Shown: piece by piece, positions 1-9,082 of the stretch
Layout: each line of letters opens with the position of its first letter
Numbering within the stretch: position 1 is the stretch's first letter
From: an uncultured Lachnospiraceae bacterium
GTDB lineage: Bacteria; Bacillota; Clostridia; Lachnospirales; Lachnospiraceae
NCBI GenBank assembly: GCA_947588845.1
Contig: CANQAR010000004.1
Location: 1-64,000, forward strand
Length of the DNA: 64,000 bases
Direction of reading: 5' to 3'
Made by a program: the position numbers and the translations under genes
The notes under the pieces: model-generated
Seen by the model: only the letters and a program-made list of their open reading frames with translations
Database searches by the model: none
Told to the model about the DNA's origin: nothing

Positions 1-10
1 CAGCTGTAAA

Positions 11-50
11 GGCCGGAATTCCCCGTAAAATCAGGGAATTTCGGCCCTTT
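11..50 (+). terminator. Rho-independent-like terminator of a gene upstream of the window
   Basis: Inverted repeat GGCCGGAATTCCC / GGGAATTTCGGCC (one mismatch) followed by CTTTCCT. Confidence 0.5.
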
Positions 51-300
51 CCTGTCCTTCAAGTGTCGAAAACGGGATCATACAGGCCCCAAAAAGAAAA
101 GTCAAGCCGATGCTGTATCAGATTTTACAGAATTTAATTGTGCAAAATCAACAATATTTTTTCATTTTCCATAATTATTTTATATTATTGCATTTTTCTG
201 AATTTTATATTATAGTAAAAGCAGGGCAAAGGGGTCTGTTAATGTATGTATATTCATACAGCAGACCCTTTTCCAAATTAAGGGACAAGGAGTGAATTGT

Positions 301-1839
301 ATGAAACAAAAAACCGCAGCCAAAAAATCCTGGGTGGACCGCATGCTCACCGGCATCGAGGCCGTGTGCAACAAGCTTCCGCCGCCTCCCATCCTCTTCT
401 GCTGCCTGTTCGTGATCGTCGCCATTATTGGAGCAATCTTCAGCTTCGCGGGCGTCTCCATGACGAATCCGGCCACAGGGGAAGCCGTCGTGTCGGCAAA
501 CCTGTTCTCCACGGAAGGTCTGCACTGGTTCCTGGACAACATGGTGACAAACTTTACCGGTTTTGCGCCTCTCGGCCTCGTGATTGCCATGACACTGGCA
601 ATCGGCATCTGTGAGGAATCCGGAATGCTGGTATCTCTGCTCAACAGCAGCATGAAAAACGTACCGGTCGCGCTCGTTCCGTTCGCAGTCGCGTTTATCG
701 GAACGCTCGGCAACATCGCCTCCGATACGTCGATGATCATTGTTCCGCCTCTGGCCGCTCTTCTCTACCTGAGCGTCGGCAAACATCCGGTCGTCGGCAT
801 GATCGTCGGCTACGCAGGCGCACAGGCCGGTACAGCCGCCAACCTCATGATCGCCGGCACCGACTCTCTGATCCAGAGCCTGACCAATCAGGCGATCGCA
901 GGATTCATGCCGGACAGCACCTTCCAGGTGGACGTCACCTGCAACTGGTTCTTCTTCATGGCGTCCGTGCTTCTGTGTACGGTCGTGATCGGTCTTGTGT
1001 CCATCAAGATCATCGAGCCGAGATTTGGTACATACACGGGCGATTCCTCCGAGAAGATGCAGGAAGTCGGCCCGCAGGAAAAGAAAGCGCTCCGCGCCAC
1101 CGGAATTGCCGCGGTTCTCTATATCCTGATCATCGTCGTACTGTTTGTGGCCGGCCCGCTTGCCAACGAGGACGGAGGACTGATCGGTTCCTATCTCCTG
1201 AAAGGACTGATCCCGATCCTGTTCGTATTCTTCTTCGTGTGCGGTCTGACCTACGGATATGTGAGCGGAAAATTCAAAAACGTGGTTGATGTCAACAAGG
1301 CAATGACGCGCCAGATGTCCGCAATGGGCAGCTACGTTCTGTTCTGTTTCTTCTGCGGACAGTTCCAGTCTCTGTTCAACTGGACAAAGCTCGGCACCAT
1401 GCTGGCGATCTCCGGCGCGGACTTCCTGGGCAGGATCAATTTCACCGGAATCCCGCTCTGGGTGACTTTCATCATCCTCTGCGCGTTCATCAACATCTTC
1501 ATGGCATCCGGTTCCGCAAAGTGGGCGATCTTCGCTCCAATCTTTGTCCCGATGTTCATGCTGCTTGGCTATCATCCGGGCTTTGCGCAGCTGCTGTACC
1601 GGATCGGCGACTCGCCGTTTAACTGCTTCACACCGATGTCGGCCTACATCTGGATGCTCCTGAGCGTCGCCCAGACCAAATATATGAAAGATCTGAAGAT
1701 CGGAACGCTGGTTGCAAATGAAATCCCGATCGCAATCGTTCTGCAGATCGCCTGGATCATCTTCATGGTTATCTGGGTACTGATCGGCCTTCCGATCGGA
1801 CCGGGCGTCGGAACCATGCTGCCGGCGGGCGTCATGTAG
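301..1839 (+). CDS. AbgT family (p-aminobenzoyl-glutamate type) transporter
   Basis: 513-aa polytopic ORF; AbgT-like motifs (LPPPPILFCCLF, GNIASDTSMIIVPPLAA, PFNCFTPMSAYIWMLL); SD GGAG upstream of ATG 301. Confidence 0.85.
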   Translation: MKQKTAAKKSWVDRMLTGIEAVCNKLPPPPILFCCLFVIVAIIGAIFSFAGVSMTNPATGEAVVSANLFSTEGLHWFLDNMVTNFTGFAPLGLVIAMTLAIGICEESGMLVSLLNSSMKNVPVALVPFAVAFIGTLGNIASDTSMIIVPPLAALLYLSVGKHPVVGMIVGYAGAQAGTAANLMIAGTDSLIQSLTNQAIAGFMPDSTFQVDVTCNWFFFMASVLLCTVVIGLVSIKIIEPRFGTYTGDSSEKMQEVGPQEKKALRATGIAAVLYILIIVVLFVAGPLANEDGGLIGSYLLKGLIPILFVFFFVCGLTYGYVSGKFKNVVDVNKAMTRQMSAMGSYVLFCFFCGQFQSLFNWTKLGTMLAISGADFLGRINFTGIPLWVTFIILCAFINIFMASGSAKWAIFAPIFVPMFMLLGYHPGFAQLLYRIGDSPFNCFTPMSAYIWMLLSVAQTKYMKDLKIGTLVANEIPIAIVLQIAWIIFMVIWVLIGLPIGPGVGTMLPAGVM

Positions 1840-1908
1840 TATTTCTGCACAGTGTATGCGGTTTCCTGCAGTATTCGGAAATTCGGCAATTCTGCCGGCG
1901 ATTTCCCG

Positions 1909-1933
1909 GTGCGCAGCAGGCCGCGCACTTTTA
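1909..1933 (+). terminator. Rho-independent terminator/attenuator between the AbgT and peptidase genes
   Basis: GTGCGC-AGCAGGCC-GCGCAC followed by TTTT. Confidence 0.5.
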
Positions 1934-1973
1934 TTTGTGATTCAGCCCTGCCCGGCAGGGCTTGGAGGTATCT

Positions 1974-2915
1974 ATGGAATTAAAAGAAATTGCAAAAAAT
2001 GTAATGATCAGCTGTATGGGCGTCAAATCTTCCGAGAGCGTGCTCATTGTCACTGACGACAGCCGCCTGTCCATCGGAGAAGCCCTGTATGAGGGAGCAA
2101 AAGAACTGGGCTGCGAGGCCATGCTGACGGTGATGAAGGAACGCTCCGTCGCCGGAGAAGAACCGCCCGCAGCAGTCGCGGCCGCGATGAAAGCTGCCGA
2201 TGTGGTGCTCTGCCCCACGGCAAAATCCCTGACTCACACCAACGCAAAGATTGCCGCCCAGAAAGCCGGAAGCCGCGTGGCGACCATGCCCGGCATCACG
2301 GCGGAAATGTTCAGCCAGGGCGCCATGACGGCCGATTACACCAAAGTGGAAGCTCTGACGGCCGCTGTCGCCGACCTGCTGACGGAAGCGAAAACCGCTG
2401 TCATCTTAAAAGACGGCCTTAAACTGACACTGAATCTTATGGGCCGTTCGGGAGTGCGCAGTCCCGGCGTGTACCGCAATCCCGGCGAGTGCGGCAATCT
2501 TCCCTCCGGAGAAGGCTACATCGCCCCGCTCGAGGACGGCGTCAATGGAGAAACCATTGTGGACGGCTCCATGGTCGGGATCGGCAAGCTTGACTCGCCG
2601 CTCCATATCACGATCAAAGACGGAAAGCTGGTCAGCATCACCGGCGAAAAAAGCGAGAAACTGGATATCCTCTTTGCCAACGACCGCAACCGCACGGTGG
2701 CCGAGCTCGGTATCGGCACCAACGAGGCGGCGATCCTGAACGGCATTATTCTGGAGGACGAAAAAGTATATGGCACGGTCCACATCGCGTTCGGCACAAA
2801 CACCTCTTTCGGCGGTGTGAACAAGGCCGACTGCCATATGGACGGCATTATCCTTCGACCCACGCTGTATCTGGATGACAAGCTGGTCATCCAGAACGGA
2901 GTATTTCAGCTGTAA
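1974..2915 (+). CDS. M29-family-like aminopeptidase
   Basis: GGAGG before ATG 1974; motifs SGVRSPGVYRNPGECGNLPSGE, ELGIGTNEAA, HIAFGTNTSFGG, HMDGIILRPTLYLD. Confidence 0.8.
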   Translation: MELKEIAKNVMISCMGVKSSESVLIVTDDSRLSIGEALYEGAKELGCEAMLTVMKERSVAGEEPPAAVAAAMKAADVVLCPTAKSLTHTNAKIAAQKAGSRVATMPGITAEMFSQGAMTADYTKVEALTAAVADLLTEAKTAVILKDGLKLTLNLMGRSGVRSPGVYRNPGECGNLPSGEGYIAPLEDGVNGETIVDGSMVGIGKLDSPLHITIKDGKLVSITGEKSEKLDILFANDRNRTVAELGIGTNEAAILNGIILEDEKVYGTVHIAFGTNTSFGGVNKADCHMDGIILRPTLYLDDKLVIQNGVFQL

Positions 2916-3053
2916 AACAAATCGCCGGAAATCAAATATCCATGCAGGCATGGTTATTTTCCTCATTGCTCTCGGAAATAAATGATTGGCACTGTCACAA
3001 GGAACCTGTCAATCAATCTTAATCGGTTGCAAACTGTACATCCAAAATTTACA

Positions 3054-3090
3054 CAGGCTGCCTTCTTCTTTTTCAGAAAAAGGCAGCCTG
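3054..3090. terminator. Hairpin between convergent genes
   Basis: CAGGCTGCCTT / AAGGCAGCCTG 11-bp inverted repeat. Confidence 0.5.
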
Positions 3091-3134
3091 CTGTTAATAT
3101 CCCTTGCAGTCAGACTCTCCCTGCATCGTGTTCC

Positions 3135-3725
3135 TCAGATCAGCGTTACCGGGTTCCCATTTCTCGGCAGAGGAGTCCTTGACGGCAGCCCGTCCGCCGT
3201 TTTCGGATAACCGAGCGCAAGCGCTCCGTACACGCGCTCATCGTCCGCCAGTCCAAGTTTTCTCATATAATCCAGAATCACCTCGTTCTCGTTCAGCCAG
3301 CGCAGCTGATTGATCCAGCAGCTTCCCAGATCCAGAGCGTTTGCCATCAGCATCATATTTTCCAGCGCACAGGAACAGTCCGCGATATTGTTGCCGTAAT
3401 CCTTCTGGTTTGCGGTAACGATCAGGATCGGCGCAAAATAGTGGAAAACATACGTCTCTCCCTTCGAGGCGCGGATCGCGTTCGCCATCGACTTGTACAT
3501 CCCCGGCGTCTCCTCCATTTTGGAAAACTCCTGCTTTACCAGCATGGCCAGTTCCTCGAGCACTCTGCCGTCGCGGATCACCAGAAAATGCGTCGTCTGG
3601 CTGTTGCCGCCGCTCGGCGCGTACCGTCCGGCCTCAATTACCCGTTTCAATTTTTCTCCCTCAACGGGAAGACTCTTGTAGGCGCGCGTGCTTCTGCGCG
3701 TCATGATCAGTTCCAGTGCATCCAT
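3135..3725 (-). CDS. Nitroreductase family protein
   Basis: MDALELIMTRRSTRAYKSLPV..RYAPSGGNSQTTHFLVI; AAAGGAG SD upstream. Confidence 0.85.
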   Translation of the reverse strand: MDALELIMTRRSTRAYKSLPVEGEKLKRVIEAGRYAPSGGNSQTTHFLVIRDGRVLEELAMLVKQEFSKMEETPGMYKSMANAIRASKGETYVFHYFAPILIVTANQKDYGNNIADCSCALENMMLMANALDLGSCWINQLRWLNENEVILDYMRKLGLADDERVYGALALGYPKTADGLPSRTPLPRNGNPVTLI

Positions 3726-4503
3726 TTTCATTTCTCCTTTCTGTAATGCCAGCCCCTGCGGAAACAACACCGTTGATCTCACAGCTCAGACTGTTCGGCA
3801 TACTGCGCGGCCCTCTGACCGCATAGACTCCAAACTTCTTCAGCACATCAAACGTGAAGCGTGTCCTGTCATACTGTTCCAGAAGCTCCAGCCTCATCAC
3901 CCGGCTGATCGTCACATATTTTCCTTTATGTTCATACGGAATATCAACTTCAACAGCCCTGCATTTGTAGAGAATTGCGGAAACCGGGGCCGCCACGTAC
4001 ATATAGACCGTATCTCCCACTTTCACATTGCTGCTCTGCTTCCAGTCAATCACCTTATTTTTGCGAAACGCTTCCTCAATATCATAAAACTTCGGATTTG
4101 CCGGGACAAGCCATTCCTTCGGCCCTCTGCGGTTTTCTTTTTTCTTCTGGGAAGCCGTCAGATTGTAGCTCATATCAAGGAGATCCAGCACTTTTTCCTC
4201 CGGCACCGTCCCGTCGAGAAGAACGCTGATCCACGCAAAACGATTCATATGATATGCAGGAAATATCCCCTTTCCTGTACGCAGAACTTCTCCCAGCGCC
4301 GGATCACATTTCACATTCAGAATATCCGTCGGCTCAGTGCCCGGAAGTCCCAGTTTCTCTCTCCTGATGCACATGATAAGTCCGTACCATTTATGGCTGT
4401 CTTCATGGCGCAGCACCACACTGTCGGGATCCCATTTCCATGGATAATCCGGTTTCGTGCCGTATTTCTTGCGTGCATAGGAAAGCACGTCATCTCTGTC
4501 CAT
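3661..4503 (-). CDS. MmcQ/YjbR-like N-terminus fused to an EVE-like C-terminal domain
   Basis: MDRDDVLSYARKKYGTKPDYPWKWDPDSVVLRHEDSHKWYGLI (YjbR-like) followed by IDWKQSSNVKVGDTVYMYVAAPVSAILYKCRAVEVDIPY (EVE-like); the C-terminus overlaps the nitroreductase start. Confidence 0.65.
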   Translation of the reverse strand: MDRDDVLSYARKKYGTKPDYPWKWDPDSVVLRHEDSHKWYGLIMCIRREKLGLPGTEPTDILNVKCDPALGEVLRTGKGIFPAYHMNRFAWISVLLDGTVPEEKVLDLLDMSYNLTASQKKKENRRGPKEWLVPANPKFYDIEEAFRKNKVIDWKQSSNVKVGDTVYMYVAAPVSAILYKCRAVEVDIPYEHKGKYVTISRVMRLELLEQYDRTRFTFDVLKKFGVYAVRGPRSMPNSLSCEINGVVSAGAGITERRNENGCTGTDHDAQKHARLQESSR

Positions 4504-4529
4504 AAAGTCTTCCTTCTCTCCCTGTATAT

Positions 4530-5282
4530 TTACACACTGAGCTTTCGCTCCATAATCCAGCACGACAGCCCGTACATCAGACCGGTCAGGGCAAAACCCG
4601 CCGCGATCACCGCACCGGAATTCGCCAGGAGACTGCCCAGATCCGGCAGATAACCGATCAGCTCTGACTCCCCAAACGTGATCAGAAGGTACAGGCCAAA
4701 GCTTGCCAGCCCGCTGAATCTCTTCCCCGCCAGCACCGTCGCGGCCAGCACAATCGCCAGATAGCCGGTCGTGATCGTCATAAGCCACGAAGAGAGTATG
4801 GAGAAAAACACGATCAGGATATCCCCGGAAGAAACGCTGATCTCAAAACGAAACATGGAGGTCACCCTCCTGACCGTATCCAGAAATTCCTGCAGTCCGC
4901 CGATATACAGCACGGCGACAGATACATCGATAGCGGCCAGCGCCGCAAAAAACAGTCCCGTAATAAAAATGGAAATCCCGTTCTCCAGCACCTTCGTCCC
5001 AAGGATCTGCCAGCTGCTTTTCGGAGTCAGAAACAGCATGTAGCTCTGCTTCGTATTCAGATCCCGGTGAAACACCAGAAGACTCTCTATGCCAATATAA
5101 AAAATACCGATCATCGCGCAGAGCATCAGCACGCTGATTCCCGCTCCAAGCCCGTTGTCCCATTTCAGAAACACTCCGGCCAGAAATGCCGCCTCCGCCA
5201 CTGCCGTGACCGCAAGCAGAATCAGTTTTGAAAACAGCGTCTTTCGAAGCTCATATTTCATCAGCTTTCTCATAGCCTTCAC
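4530..5282 (-). CDS. ABC transporter permease
   Basis: Hydrophobic multi-TM ORF overlapping the preceding ABC ATPase gene. Confidence 0.7.
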   Translation of the reverse strand: MKAMRKLMKYELRKTLFSKLILLAVTAVAEAAFLAGVFLKWDNGLGAGISVLMLCAMIGIFYIGIESLLVFHRDLNTKQSYMLFLTPKSSWQILGTKVLENGISIFITGLFFAALAAIDVSVAVLYIGGLQEFLDTVRRVTSMFRFEISVSSGDILIVFFSILSSWLMTITTGYLAIVLAATVLAGKRFSGLASFGLYLLITFGESELIGYLPDLGSLLANSGAVIAAGFALTGLMYGLSCWIMERKLSV

Positions 5283-5973
5283 CTCCGTGTCCGTAAATCT
5301 CGCGGTATTTATCTGTGACAGATTTTCCCTGCGTCTCCTGGAGCTCTTTAACCTCCCATACCCCTGCCAGATGACTCTGCTTTATGAAAATTGCTGTATC
5401 CACAATCTTCTCAAGCTCGTCCACCAGGTGACTGGAAATCACCAGTGCGACGTCCGGCGCGGCAGCCTCCATCATGCTGGCGATGATCTCATCCCTTGCC
5501 AGAAGATCAATCCCGTTCAAAGGCTCGTCGAGCAGATACACCTTCGCGCTCCTCGCCATCGTCACCGCAATTTTCAGCTTCGCCATCATGCCCGACGACA
5601 GCGTCTTTGTCCTCATATCAGACGTAAGCTCCATCCGCTCCAACAGCTCCTGATAGCGCTTCTCTGAAAAATCTTCGAAAAAATCCGCATAATACCTGCC
5701 CACATCCTTCACCGTCATCCACGAATAAAAATACGGCTCCGTCGACATATAAGCGACTTCTCGCCGGCTGTTTTTATCGACCGGGCTTCCATTATAAAAA
5801 AAGTTCCCGGCATCCGGCTTGACCAGCCCCACCGCCATCTTCATCAGCGTCGTCTTTCCGCTGCCGTTCGGCCCGAGCATGGCATAGATCCTGCCCGGCT
5901 CTATCGCAAACGATACCTGATCGACCGCCGTTTTTCTCCCGTACCGTTTTGTAATCTTCTTACATTCCAGCAT
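5251..5973 (-). CDS. ABC transporter ATP-binding protein
   Basis: Walker A GPNGSGKTTLMK, signature-like LSSGMMAKLKIA, Walker B VYLLDEP; SD GGAG. Confidence 0.9.
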   Translation of the reverse strand: MLECKKITKRYGRKTAVDQVSFAIEPGRIYAMLGPNGSGKTTLMKMAVGLVKPDAGNFFYNGSPVDKNSRREVAYMSTEPYFYSWMTVKDVGRYYADFFEDFSEKRYQELLERMELTSDMRTKTLSSGMMAKLKIAVTMARSAKVYLLDEPLNGIDLLARDEIIASMMEAAAPDVALVISSHLVDELEKIVDTAIFIKQSHLAGVWEVKELQETQGKSVTDKYREIYGHGGEGYEKADEI

Positions 5974-6193
5974 AACATTCTCCTTAACATCCTTTTGCAC
6001 CGCTGCACTGTATCATACATGCGCACATAATCCCATTCCTGTTTCACTGCCGATCACAAAATGAACGACAGTGGAGGTCTGAACTGTAACCCTCCCGCAT
6101 CTTTGTAATAATAGCAGAAAAAACAAATATTGTAAATCGTATCATAATCCGATATACTGAAAACAAGATAAGTAAGAAAAGGAGCGGCTTTTC

Positions 6194-7891
6194 ATGAACA
6201 GAAAAATCGGTATCGGACATCAGGATTTTGAGGATGTTATTACCAAAAACATTTTCTATGTCGATAAAACAGAATTTATCCGCGAATGGTGGGAAGAAAA
6301 CGATATGGTCACGCTGATCACACGGCCGCGCCGCTTTGGAAAAACTCTGAACATGAGCATGGTGGAAAAATTTTTTTCCGTTGATTACGCCGGACGCGGC
6401 GACCTTTTTACAGGATTATCCATTTGGAATCATGAAACGTACCGCATTCTGCAGGGAACATATCCTGTAATCAGCCTCTCCTTTGCAAATGTGAAAGATA
6501 CCCGGTATGAAGAGGCAAAACGGAGAATCGCTCAGATTATTACAGATCTGTACGGGCGGAACCGGTTTCTCCTTCAGAGTGGTTTGCTCAATTCCGAGGA
6601 GAGAGCTTTTTTTCAGTCCATCAATATAAACGCAGACGACGTCTCCATCACCATGGCCGTTCACCGTCTGTCCGAATTTCTCTGCCGCTATTATAAGAAA
6701 AAAGTAATCATCCTGCTCGACGAGTACGATACCCCTATGCTGGAAGCATGGGTAAACGGCTTCTGGGATGAACTCACATCATTTACCCGAAGTTTTTTCA
6801 ATGCCTCCTTCAAGACGAATCCTTACCTTGAACGGGCCGTCATGACCGGAATCACAAGAATCAGCAAAGAATCCATTTTCTCAGATCTGAACAACCTGAA
6901 GGTTGTCTCGGTCACTTCCGCAGAATACGCTGATTCTTTTGGCTTTCGGGAAGATGAAGTGTTTGCGGCGATGGACGCATTTGGCCTGTCCGACAGAAAG
7001 CAGGAGGTCAAAAACTGGTATGACGGTTTTATCTTTGGTCCTGTCCGTGATCTCTATAATCCATGGTCTGTCATTAATTTTCTTGATACAGGGAAGCTCG
7101 GTCCGTACTGGGCAAACACCAGCAGCAACGGACTTATCGCAATGCTTCTGCAAAAGGCGAACCCCAGCATCAAAACAGAATTCGAACAGCTGCTCCAAGG
7201 GAAAAAACTGAAAACCACTGTGGATGAACAGGTCGTATTTGAACAGCTGAATACCAGAAAAAATGCCATCTGGAGCCTTCTTCTCTCCTGCGGCTATCTG
7301 AAAGCGGAAAATCACGCCATGGACGAATCGTCAGGGCAGGAATTTTTCACCCTCTCCCTGACAAACAAGGAAGTCCTTCTGACATTCAAAGCCATGGTTC
7401 GAAGCTGGTTTTCCCAGGACGAACAGAATTACAATGAATTCATTCTCGCCCTGCTTCTGGGCGACCTTGACGCAATGAACGAATATATGAACCGCGTGTC
7501 TCTGAACATATTTAGTTTTTTTGACACCGGCAGACAGCCGTCCAGAGAAGAACCGGAACGTTTTTATCACGGTTTCGTCCTTGGCCTTATAGTGGAACTG
7601 GAAGGAAACTATACGATCACCTCCAACCGGGAAAGCGGCTTTGGACGGTATGACATCGTACTCGAACCCATCGATCACAAAAAAGACGCAATGATTCTGG
7701 AATTCAAAGTATATAATCCCAGAAAAGAAACCTGTCTCGAGGACACTGTCAAAAACGCGCTCCGTCAGATCCAGGAAAAAAACTACGCCGCTTCCCTTAT
7801 GGCAAGAGGGTTTGAAAAACAGCAGATCCGCAGCTATGGCTTCGCTTTTGAAGGGAAGAAAGTACTCATAGGAACATTTTCTCCATGCTGA
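6194..7891 (+). CDS. AAA-ATPase-like / PD-(D/E)XK nuclease (DUF1703) family protein
   Basis: ITRPRRFGKTLNMSM P-loop, LLDEYDTPM, C-terminal RYDIVLEP...AMILEFKVYN. Confidence 0.85.
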   Translation: MNRKIGIGHQDFEDVITKNIFYVDKTEFIREWWEENDMVTLITRPRRFGKTLNMSMVEKFFSVDYAGRGDLFTGLSIWNHETYRILQGTYPVISLSFANVKDTRYEEAKRRIAQIITDLYGRNRFLLQSGLLNSEERAFFQSININADDVSITMAVHRLSEFLCRYYKKKVIILLDEYDTPMLEAWVNGFWDELTSFTRSFFNASFKTNPYLERAVMTGITRISKESIFSDLNNLKVVSVTSAEYADSFGFREDEVFAAMDAFGLSDRKQEVKNWYDGFIFGPVRDLYNPWSVINFLDTGKLGPYWANTSSNGLIAMLLQKANPSIKTEFEQLLQGKKLKTTVDEQVVFEQLNTRKNAIWSLLLSCGYLKAENHAMDESSGQEFFTLSLTNKEVLLTFKAMVRSWFSQDEQNYNEFILALLLGDLDAMNEYMNRVSLNIFSFFDTGRQPSREEPERFYHGFVLGLIVELEGNYTITSNRESGFGRYDIVLEPIDHKKDAMILEFKVYNPRKETCLEDTVKNALRQIQEKNYAASLMARGFEKQQIRSYGFAFEGKKVLIGTFSPC

Positions 7892-7936
7892 AGAAAACAC
7901 GCCGCCTGACAATTCTGCCGAAAATTATTAACAGGC

Positions 7937-7992
7937 AAAATTTCAATTAAATTCGGCTTATAAATTTAACTGCCGAATTTAATTGAAATTTT
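7937..7992. promoter_or_regulatory. 21-bp perfect inverted repeat overlapping the abiEi promoter -35 box (putative operator)
   Basis: AAAATTTCAATTAAATTCGGC (7937-7957) / GCCGAATTTAATTGAAATTTT (7972-7992), 14-nt loop; TTGAAA (7983-7988), 17 nt, TATGAT (8006-8011). Confidence 0.75.
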
Positions 7993-8030
7993 TTTCTTGT
8001 TGTTGTATGATATAAGCGGAGGTGATTCAC

Positions 8031-8609
8031 ATGAACAAACTTTCTGAAAACAAAAAGTTCATCACAACCACTGAACTAAAAAATATGGGATACTCCTATT
8101 ACAAGATAGGAAAACTTGAAAAAGACGGTCTTCTCCGTCAGGTAAATCGAAGCACCTATGAAAATCTCTCCTACAAGGGAGACGAGAACGACTTCTTCAG
8201 TGCAGAAGCCTTCGTACCGAATGGAGTCATATGCCTTATGAGTGCTGCACGATATTATGAACTGACCAATTTCCTTCCGGACACCGTTGATGTAGCGATT
8301 GACCGGAAGAAAAAAGTCGTCACTCTCCCGGACTGGCCGGAAATTAAAATATTCTACTTCGATCCTGCCCGAATGAAGTTTGGTATTTCCGAAGTCTGGG
8401 AAGGGGACAATGTTTTTCATATCTTTGATATTGAGAAAACTGTTGTGGATATCATCTACTACAGAAACAAGATTGGTATTGAAGAAACAGCCGAGATTCT
8501 TAAGAACTACCTGAAGCGCAGGGACAGACAGGTTGACCGGCTGTATGCCTATGCAAAACAGCTTAGATGCGAAAAAATAGTCAGAACATATCTGGATGTG
8601 CTCATATGA
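8031..8609 (+). CDS. AbiEi-type type IV antitoxin
   Basis: N-terminal winged-helix region (FITTTELKNMGYSYYKIGKLEKDGLLRQVNRSTYE), VICLMSAARYYELT; SD GGAGGTG. Confidence 0.85.
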   Translation: MNKLSENKKFITTTELKNMGYSYYKIGKLEKDGLLRQVNRSTYENLSYKGDENDFFSAEAFVPNGVICLMSAARYYELTNFLPDTVDVAIDRKKKVVTLPDWPEIKIFYFDPARMKFGISEVWEGDNVFHIFDIEKTVVDIIYYRNKIGIEETAEILKNYLKRRDRQVDRLYAYAKQLRCEKIVRTYLDVLI

Positions 8610-9082
8610 TGAATGCAGAATCAGTAAAAGCGAGATTAAAAAACTTTGCCGCAGGAAGCGGGCATACCTTTCAAGAAGCTCTGACTTACTACGGGCTTGA
8701 ACGGACAATCTACAGAATCTCAGTTTCAGAATATGCCGATCATTTCGTGCTGAAAGGCGGCATATTCCTGTATGCAATATTCAACAGGAATTACGAAAGG
8801 GCGACAACAGACATTGATTTCCTTGCCCGACAGATTTCCGGCAGCAGTGAAAAGATGGAAACTGTCTTCCGCAACATATCATCTCAAGGAATTGACGATG
8901 CTCTTGTATTTGACCTTGATTCCATTACTGTGGAAGACATCACAGAGTTCAAAAAATATCATGGTCTCCATATTTCTGCCGTCGGATACCTGGATCGGAC
9001 AAGAATAGCCGTCGGAATTGATATTGGTTTCGGCGACGTAATATATCCGGATGCTGTAAAGCATCCACCTTTTGCAGGTTAA
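8606..9082 (+). pseudogene. AbiEii-type nucleotidyltransferase toxin, C-terminally truncated
   Basis: FVLKGGIFLYAIFNRNYERATTDIDFLAR is the nucleotidyltransferase core; homology ends at DVIYPDAVK, then HPPFAG-stop from antisense surface-protein sequence. Confidence 0.8.

Noticed and set aside
205-1575. 456-aa minus-strand ORF antisense to the AbgT gene
   Set aside because: Shadow ORF of a GC-rich gene; composition (His/Asp/Arg-rich) has no domain character, while the + strand encodes a clear transporter.
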